A stretch of 64,000 bases of DNA, taken from NCBI GenBank assembly GCA_017535725.1, contig JAFXTO010000040.1, positions 1-64,000 of the forward strand. The letters run 5' to 3'. The notes under the pieces were generated by a model. That model did no database searches and had not been told where the DNA came from. It saw nothing but the letters and a program-made list of their open reading frames with translations. The DNA comes from Bacteroidaceae bacterium (GTDB taxonomy: Bacteria; Bacteroidota; Bacteroidia; Bacteroidales; Bacteroidaceae). The position numbers and the translations under genes were made by a program. Below, in pieces: positions 58,748 to 64,000 of the stretch (position 1 is its first letter; the number at the start of each line of letters is the position of its first letter).

Positions 58748-60337
58748 GTGATTCGCAAATTCGACTTCCTTATCATCGGCTCGGGCGTAGCCGGCATGAG
58801 CTATGCACTCAAGGTCGCCCAGAGCGGCAAGGGCAAAGTGGCCCTCATCTGCAAAACCACCATTGACGAGGCCAACACCGACAAGGCACAGGGCGGCGTG
58901 GCCAGCGTCACGAACCTCAAGGTAGATAATTTCGAGAAGCACATCCAGGACACCATGGTGGCCGGGGACTTCATCTCTGACCCCGCCGCCGTAGAGCAGG
59001 TGGTAAGAAACGCGCCGAAGGGCATCGCAGACCTCGTGAAGTGGGGCGTGAACTTCGACCGCAACGAGGATGGGGAGTTTGACCTCCACCGCGAAGGCGG
59101 ACACTCGGAGTTCCGTATCCTGCACCACGCCGACGACACCGGCCACGAAATCCAGCAGGGACTCATCCGTGCCGTACGCGCCGACAAACGCATCACCGTC
59201 CTCGAGAACCATTTCGCCGTGGAAATCATCACCCAGCACCACCTCGGCCGAGAGGTCAACCGCCACATGACGGACATCGAGTGCTACGGCGCTTACGTCC
59301 TCGACCCTGACACCCACAAGATTGACACCTTCCTCTCGCGCGTAACGCTGATGGCCACCGGCGGCACGGGTGCCGTCTATGCCACCACCACCAATCCCAA
59401 TATTGCCACGGGCGACGGCATCGCCATGGTCTATCGCGCCAAGGGCATCGTCAAGGATATGGAATTCGTGCAGTTCCACCCCACCGCCCTCTTCAATCCC
59501 AGCGAGACGCACCCCGCCTACCTCATCACCGAGGCTATGCGCGGCTACGGCGGCATCCTGCGACTGCCCAACGGTGAGGAGTTCATGCAGAAGTACGACA
59601 AACGCCTCTCCCTCGCTCCCCGCGACATCGTAGCGCGAGCTATCGACAAGGAGATGAAGATCCACGGCATCGACCACGTTTGCCTCGACGTCACCCACAA
59701 AGACCCCGAGGAGACCAAGCACCACTTCCCCAATATCTACGCCAAGTGCCTCAGCATCGGCATCGACATCACCAAGCAGTACATCCCCGTGGTGCCCTGT
59801 GCCCATTACATGTGCGGAGGTATCAAGGTCGATTTGAACGGCCAGTCCACCATCAACCGCCTCTACGCCGTCGGCGAATGTTCCTGCACCGGCCTCCACG
59901 GCGGCAATCGCCTGGCCTCCAACTCCCTCATCGAAGCCGTGGTCTATGCCGACAAGGCGGCCGAGCACTCCATCGCACACATCGACGAATATGCTTTCAA
60001 CGAGCAGGTACCGGAGTGGAATGACGAAGGCACGATGACCAACGAGGAGAAAGTGCTCATCGCACAGGATATGAAGGAAGTAGGGCAGATTATGTCGAAC
60101 TACGTAGGCATCGTCCGCAGCGACCTGCGCCTGCATCGGGCCTGGACCCGCTTGGACATCATCTACGAGGAGACAGAGGAACTATTCAAGCGCGTCAAGG
60201 CCAGCAAGGACATCTGCGAACTCCGTAATATGGTCAACGTTGGCTACCTTATCACCCGCCAGGCCATCGAACGCAAGGAGAGCAGAGGCTTGCACTACAC
60301 CGTTGACTATCCCAAGCACGCCTACGACCAGAAATAA
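58748..60337 (+). CDS. nadB: L-aspartate oxidase
   Basis: 529 residues, FAD enzyme that turns aspartate into iminoaspartate for NAD synthesis, cytoplasmic; in anaerobes fumarate can be the acceptor. GTG start at 58748. FAD loop FLIIGSGVAGMSYALKVA, substrate loops DKAQGGVASV and HREGGHSEFRILHH, QFHPTALFNP, and the succinate dehydrogenase-family tail YAVGECSCTGLHGGNRLASN are intact. nadA and nadC are not adjacent; the gene stands alone with promoter and terminator. Confidence 0.95.
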   Translation: MIRKFDFLIIGSGVAGMSYALKVAQSGKGKVALICKTTIDEANTDKAQGGVASVTNLKVDNFEKHIQDTMVAGDFISDPAAVEQVVRNAPKGIADLVKWGVNFDRNEDGEFDLHREGGHSEFRILHHADDTGHEIQQGLIRAVRADKRITVLENHFAVEIITQHHLGREVNRHMTDIECYGAYVLDPDTHKIDTFLSRVTLMATGGTGAVYATTTNPNIATGDGIAMVYRAKGIVKDMEFVQFHPTALFNPSETHPAYLITEAMRGYGGILRLPNGEEFMQKYDKRLSLAPRDIVARAIDKEMKIHGIDHVCLDVTHKDPEETKHHFPNIYAKCLSIGIDITKQYIPVVPCAHYMCGGIKVDLNGQSTINRLYAVGECSCTGLHGGNRLASNSLIEAVVYADKAAEHSIAHIDEYAFNEQVPEWNDEGTMTNEEKVLIAQDMKEVGQIMSNYVGIVRSDLRLHRAWTRLDIIYEETEELFKRVKASKDICELRNMVNVGYLITRQAIERKESRGLHYTVDYPKHAYDQK

Positions 60338-60350
60338 GGTAGCTCTATAC

Positions 60351-60389
60351 ATTAAGTAGGTGTTCAAAAATTTTGAACACCTACTTAAT
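60351..60389. terminator. Long palindromic bidirectional terminator between nadB and the GH105 gene
   Basis: ATTAAGTAGGTGTTCAAAA (60351-60369), one base, then its exact complement to 60389. A+T-rich ends give U-runs on both strands. A degenerate copy of half the stem, TTAAAGTAGGTATTCAAAAA, lies at 7944-7963. Confidence 0.8.
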
Positions 60390-60412
60390 ATAACACATCA
60401 TCAGTCTTGCTA

Positions 60413-61558
60413 TCAGGGCCGGGACGTCAGCAGCCGATAGTATTCCGCGGCACCGAGGAGGAAACAGCCAGTGCCAAAATCCTCGAAGTCAGGATGTTGT
60501 TCATAGGTGACGGGCTGGGCAGAAGCAGGTTCTTTGCCCGTACCCTGTACGTAGCCAAGGAAACCGTCGGGATGAACACAGTCGGTGGCCATCGTCTTCC
60601 AGGCACGGTCGCAGGCAGAGCGGTAGCGACGCAACGAAAGCAACCCAGTGCGGATGCCCCAGCTCATGCCACAGAGGAAGAGAGCGGAGCCTGTGAGTTC
60701 CTTGCCGCCGTAGTTCGTAGGACAGAGCAAGCTGGGATTCCAGAGACCGTCGGCACGCTGGCAACACAACAGGGCGGCACTCATGCGCTCGAAGTCCTTG
60801 CGCAGCAGGCGGTAGTGACGCCGCATCTGTTTATCCATGGGGCGTGAACTGAGATCATCCATCGCCTTGACGATGGCCACATACGCCCATCCGCAGCCTC
60901 GGCTCCAGTAGCAGTTGCTGCCGTCAGCTTCCTTGTAGGGCGGCACATAGTCCTGGTCACGCCACCACAATCCTTCCTTTTCGTTGAACAGCCCACCGGC
61001 CAACGTGTCACGCGTCCAGATGTACATCTTCATGGCGTGGTCGGCATAGCGGCTGTCGCCCGTGATGCGATACATCTTTGTATAGGCGGGCAAGGCCATC
61101 TGAATGGCATCGACCCACGTCCACCAACCCACTTTTGTCTGCATCTGGAGTTCGAGGTTCTGCTGCACGTGCTCCATCATGCGGCGGTCATTTGTCATCA
61201 GATAGCGGTCGAGGTAGGTCTGGCCGCAACACTGGTTATCGGCATCCGTCGTCCGAATGCCGTCACGCGGCTTCCAGCCGTGGAATTCACCCCAACGGTC
61301 CACATAGTCGAGATAAGCGGGAACGGGGTCGATGGCATAGAGGGCCATCAGACCTTCATAATATACCGCACGAGTCCACAGGTGGCTGGGACGTTCTTTT
61401 TTTACAAAGGTCGGCTGGGTAGGGTCAGGAACATTGTTCATGAAATAGTCATTCACCCTACGCGCCATTGCCAGCACCTCCTCGGCAGCGGGTTGGGCAG
61501 AGGCGGCAGGAAGAACGCAGAATAGCGTTGTGAGCACAGAAAAGAGGAAGTTCTTCAT
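60413..61558 (-). CDS. GH105 unsaturated rhamnogalacturonyl hydrolase
   Basis: 381 residues, signal peptide (FLFSVLTTLFCVLPAASA). Alpha/alpha barrel with HLWTRAVYYEGLMALYAID, GWWTWVDAIQMALPAYTKMY (catalytic Asp in WVDA) and YWSRGCGWAYVAIVKAM typical of GH105/GH88. It removes the unsaturated uronic acid left by pectate or rhamnogalacturonan lyases, in the periplasm. It is divergent from the GH28-GH106 gene, matching a pectin locus. Confidence 0.92.
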   Translation of the reverse strand: MKNFLFSVLTTLFCVLPAASAQPAAEEVLAMARRVNDYFMNNVPDPTQPTFVKKERPSHLWTRAVYYEGLMALYAIDPVPAYLDYVDRWGEFHGWKPRDGIRTTDADNQCCGQTYLDRYLMTNDRRMMEHVQQNLELQMQTKVGWWTWVDAIQMALPAYTKMYRITGDSRYADHAMKMYIWTRDTLAGGLFNEKEGLWWRDQDYVPPYKEADGSNCYWSRGCGWAYVAIVKAMDDLSSRPMDKQMRRHYRLLRKDFERMSAALLCCQRADGLWNPSLLCPTNYGGKELTGSALFLCGMSWGIRTGLLSLRRYRSACDRAWKTMATDCVHPDGFLGYVQGTGKEPASAQPVTYEQHPDFEDFGTGCFLLGAAEYYRLLTSRP

Positions 61559-61581
61559 AGATGTTTGAGCATTTGTGTGTG

Positions 61582-61589
61582 CAAAGATA
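61582..61589 (-). promoter_or_regulatory. -7 box for the GH105 gene
   Basis: TATCTTTG on the minus strand, 23 bases before the start. Confidence 0.6.
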
Positions 61590-61611
61590 AGAAAAAATCG
61601 CCGATTATTTG

Positions 61612-61619
61612 TATATTTG
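61612..61619 (+). promoter_or_regulatory. -7 box for the GH28-GH106 gene
   Basis: TATATTTG on the plus strand, 17 bases before the ATG. The two divergent -7 boxes are only 22 bases apart. Confidence 0.55.
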
Positions 61620-61636
61620 CACCCGAAAACACGATT

Positions 61637-64000
61637 ATGATGAGATACAACTTGTTTTTGTGCGCTTTTCTATGCACTTTTGGAATCCGAGCAGTGGCCG
61701 GAAGCGGAAAACCGACTACTAACCATTGGCCCGATGGGACGCCCATCAGCAGTTGGTTCGCCGACACCAGCCGCATCAACATTTCGACACTGGGTACACG
61801 CTACGTCCTCACGGACTATGGCGTGGCCACGGACAGCAACCTCGTTCAGACGGCTTCGATACAGGCCGTTATCGACCGCGCCTCGGCCGATGGAGGAGGG
61901 GTCATCGTGGTGCCGCGTGGAACGTTCCTCACGGGAGCGCTGTTCTTCAAGAGAGGGACACACCTGCATGTCGAGGAGGGCGGAAAGCTGAAGGGAATCG
62001 ATGCCATCAAGCACTACCCCTTGCTGAAGACCCGCATCGAAGGGCAGACACGCGACTACTTTGCGGCATTGGTGAACGCCGATAGCGTGGACCACTTTTC
62101 CATCAGCGGACAGGGAACCATCGACGGCAACGGCCTTCGCTTTTGGGAGGAGTTCTGGATTCGGCGCCGCTTCAATCCAGAATGTACGAACCTCGAGGCA
62201 CTGCGACCTCGGCTGGTCTATCTCTCCAACTGCAACGACGTACAGGTACAGGACGTACACCTCATCAACAGCGGTTTCTGGACCAGCCACCTCTATCGCT
62301 GCCAGCGCGTGAAGTACATCGGCTGCACCATCTATGCACCCCATGAGCCGGCAGAATCAAAAGCTCCCAGCAGCGACGCCCTGGACATTGATGTCTGCCG
62401 CGACGTGCTCGTACATGGCTGCAAAATCAGCGTGAACGACGACGCCGTGGTCATCAAAGGCGGAAAGGGCACCTGGGCAGACCTGCAACCAGAGAACGGA
62501 CCGACAGAGAACGTCATCGTGCAGCACTGTCGCTATGGGTTCGTCCACGGATGCCTCACCCTGGGCAGCGAGAGCCTGCATGACCGGAATATCATCCTGC
62601 GCGACTGCCACGTTGACAAAGCCAGTCGCGTGCTGTGGCTGAAGATGCGACCTGACACCCCTCAGCACTACGAACAGCTGCGCGTGGAACGCATCACGGG
62701 TTCCTGCGGCAGTTTCCTTTTCATCCGTCCATGGACACAGTTCTTCCAACCCTCTGAACGCCAGGACATGCCGCTGTCAGAGTGCCACGACATCACCATC
62801 AGGAACATCCAGATGCGCTGCCGCCGCTTCCTCGATATCGGCGCCTCAGACAAATACCGACTGCATCGCTTCACCTTCGAGGACATTGACGTGGAGGAGG
62901 AACGGGGAGAGTTCAATACGGAGGCGATAGAAAGTGTGGAGACACACAACGTGAATGTCCGCAGGAAGCAGGAGACCTCAACGGCAAAGGCTGGCACCCG
63001 ATGGTGGTGGATGGGCTCGGCGGTGGATGAGGAGAACCTGCGATGGAACCTGGAACAGTATGCGACAAAGGGTATCGGAACCGTGGAAATAACACCGATT
63101 TACGGAGTGAAGGGCAATGAACAGAACAACGTGCCCTTTCTTTCCACGCGATGGATGGACTTGCTGCGCTTTTGCATCGAAGAGAGCAACCGCCTGGGAA
63201 TCCAGGTGGATATGAGTTGTGGAACGGGCTGGCCATTCGGCGGCCCAGACGTGCCATTGGAAGAGGCGGCCTGCAAGCTGGTGGTGGTGGATACCATCGT
63301 CAACAAGGAAGCTGTCGAAGGGCTCAAGCTGGAAGCTCCCCAAAAAGAGAAGGACTTCGCACGACTCATCGTGCAACGGGATTTCCCAACTTCTGATGCC
63401 GCCCGACGCAGGGTCATCGCACTCTTCGAGAGCCGGACGCGCCAGCGGGTGAAACGTGCAGCTCCAGGAGGCGAGGGCTGGGTCATTGATCACTTTGATT
63501 CCACGGCGGTGGCACACTACCTGCAGCGCATCGACGACGCCTTCACAGAAAATGGCACCCCCTGGCCTGCCACCCTCTTCAACGACAGCTACGAGGTCTA
63601 TGGTGCCGACTGGACACCCACCTTATTAGAGGAGTTTGCACAACGGCGCGGCTACCGGTTGGAAGACCGACTGACGGCATTCATCGATGGCGATGCAGAT
63701 ATCATCAGCGACTATCGCGAAACAATGGGAGAATTGCTGCTGCAGAACTTCACGGAACAATGGACGCGATGGGCACACTCCCACGGCACCAAGGTACGCA
63801 ATCAGGCTCATGGCTCGCCGGCGAACCTCATTGACGTCTATGCGGCAGTGGATATTCCTGAGATTGAAGGCTTTGGACTGACGGACTTCGGCATTCGTGG
63901 CCTGCGACGCGATGCGATGACCCGCAAGAACGATGCCGACTTCTCGATGCTCAAATACGCTTCGTCGGCAGCCCACATCACAGGCAAGCCGCTCACCAGT
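61637..64000 (+). CDS. GH28-GH106 fusion enzyme, truncated by the window end
   Basis: The frame is open from ATG 61637 to the last base (788 codons so far). Signal peptide (NLFLCAFLCTFGIRAVAG). Residues about 45-440 form a GH28 beta-helix: the family start IQAVIDRASADGGGVIVVPR, SSDALDIDVCRDVLVHGC and NDDAVVIKGGKG (catalytic Asp pair), HGCLTLGSES and WLKMRP. From about 454 a GH106 alpha-L-rhamnosidase begins: WWWMGSAVDEENLRWNLEQY, IQVDMSCGTGWPFGGP, LFNDSYEVYG and the AAHITGKPLTS segment at the end. Combined activity would be rhamnogalacturonan backbone cleavage plus rhamnose release. About 400 residues are missing at the 3' end. Confidence 0.88.
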   Translation, partial: MMRYNLFLCAFLCTFGIRAVAGSGKPTTNHWPDGTPISSWFADTSRINISTLGTRYVLTDYGVATDSNLVQTASIQAVIDRASADGGGVIVVPRGTFLTGALFFKRGTHLHVEEGGKLKGIDAIKHYPLLKTRIEGQTRDYFAALVNADSVDHFSISGQGTIDGNGLRFWEEFWIRRRFNPECTNLEALRPRLVYLSNCNDVQVQDVHLINSGFWTSHLYRCQRVKYIGCTIYAPHEPAESKAPSSDALDIDVCRDVLVHGCKISVNDDAVVIKGGKGTWADLQPENGPTENVIVQHCRYGFVHGCLTLGSESLHDRNIILRDCHVDKASRVLWLKMRPDTPQHYEQLRVERITGSCGSFLFIRPWTQFFQPSERQDMPLSECHDITIRNIQMRCRRFLDIGASDKYRLHRFTFEDIDVEEERGEFNTEAIESVETHNVNVRRKQETSTAKAGTRWWWMGSAVDEENLRWNLEQYATKGIGTVEITPIYGVKGNEQNNVPFLSTRWMDLLRFCIEESNRLGIQVDMSCGTGWPFGGPDVPLEEAACKLVVVDTIVNKEAVEGLKLEAPQKEKDFARLIVQRDFPTSDAARRRVIALFESRTRQRVKRAAPGGEGWVIDHFDSTAVAHYLQRIDDAFTENGTPWPATLFNDSYEVYGADWTPTLLEEFAQRRGYRLEDRLTAFIDGDADIISDYRETMGELLLQNFTEQWTRWAHSHGTKVRNQAHGSPANLIDVYAAVDIPEIEGFGLTDFGIRGLRRDAMTRKNDADFSMLKYASSAAHITGKPLTS

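Noticed and set aside
58724-60136. 470-codon open frame opposite nadB
   Set aside because: Val/Gly/Asp-rich shadow frame; nadB is unmistakable on the plus strand.

Overview
The window reads as chromosomal DNA of a gut or rumen Bacteroidales bacterium, most likely Prevotellaceae (Prevotella/Segatella type). The reasons are: -7 promoter boxes of the form TAnnTTTG, often with TTTG about 20 bases upstream; SusC/SusD genes; many secreted glycoside hydrolases; C-terminal tails of the type found on secreted Prevotella proteins (NLNGQR...KGxYIxxGKKVxVK); and lipoproteins with a Cys after a short hydrophobic signal. These are inferences from the sequence; no database was searched.

Layout. 0-9.5 kb (minus strand): a broken secreted protein gene, a GH43-type hydrolase, a thioredoxin-fold lipoprotein without its cysteines, a TPR lipoprotein, a DUF2147 protein and cysS. 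9.6-11.4 kb: ispG and purE. 11.8-15.5 kb (plus): a TPR/HTH membrane regulator and a secreted repeat protein. 15.6-18.2 kb: a GH3 enzyme with a PA14 insert. 18.4-19.9 kb: rubredoxin, recX and an EFR1-type flavodoxin/ferredoxin. 19.9-23.1 kb: a GH2 enzyme directly behind tRNA-Leu. 23.1-25.5 kb: two glycosyltransferases. 25.7-26.5 kb: a histidine-kinase-like protein without its key residues.

26.5-36.6 kb is an accessory region, visibly richer in A+T and full of repeats. It holds a DUF4143-type ATPase, arrays of 33-bp and 22-bp tandem repeats, a 550-bp noncoding block with inverted ends, a large structured leader RNA, and then a compact operon of seven genes. That operon encodes a lipoprotein, a Cys-X-X-X repeat peptide with a twin-arginine signal, a radical SAM/SPASM maturase, a second SPASM-type maturase without the radical SAM cysteines, a small modification protein, and its own TatA and TatC. 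I read it as a ribosomally made, modified peptide system with a dedicated Tat exporter, and it is the most interesting object in the window. A RelB/PIN toxin-antitoxin pair between 89-bp direct repeats and remnants of a type III methyltransferase and an ATPase follow.

36.6-53.2 kb: a C1-type peptidase and then a complete fructan utilisation locus on the minus strand (SusC, SusD, surface DUF4960-type protein, two GH32 enzymes, a small secreted protein, MFS permease, fructokinase) with a sensor/regulator that joins a periplasmic sugar-binding domain directly to an AraC DNA-binding domain. 53.4-60.4 kb is housekeeping: Nudix hydrolase, YccF, upp, argH, pyrE and nadB. The window ends with pectin/rhamnogalacturonan degradation: a GH105 hydrolase and a GH28-GH106 fusion that runs off the end.

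Two repeat families run through the window. One is an 8-bp tandem repeat (GTTGACAA or TTTTCAAC type) between genes. The other is a palindromic element (CCCCTCTCC...GGAGAGGGG) that often occurs as inverted pairs around intergenic regions and is translated as part of at least seven proteins.
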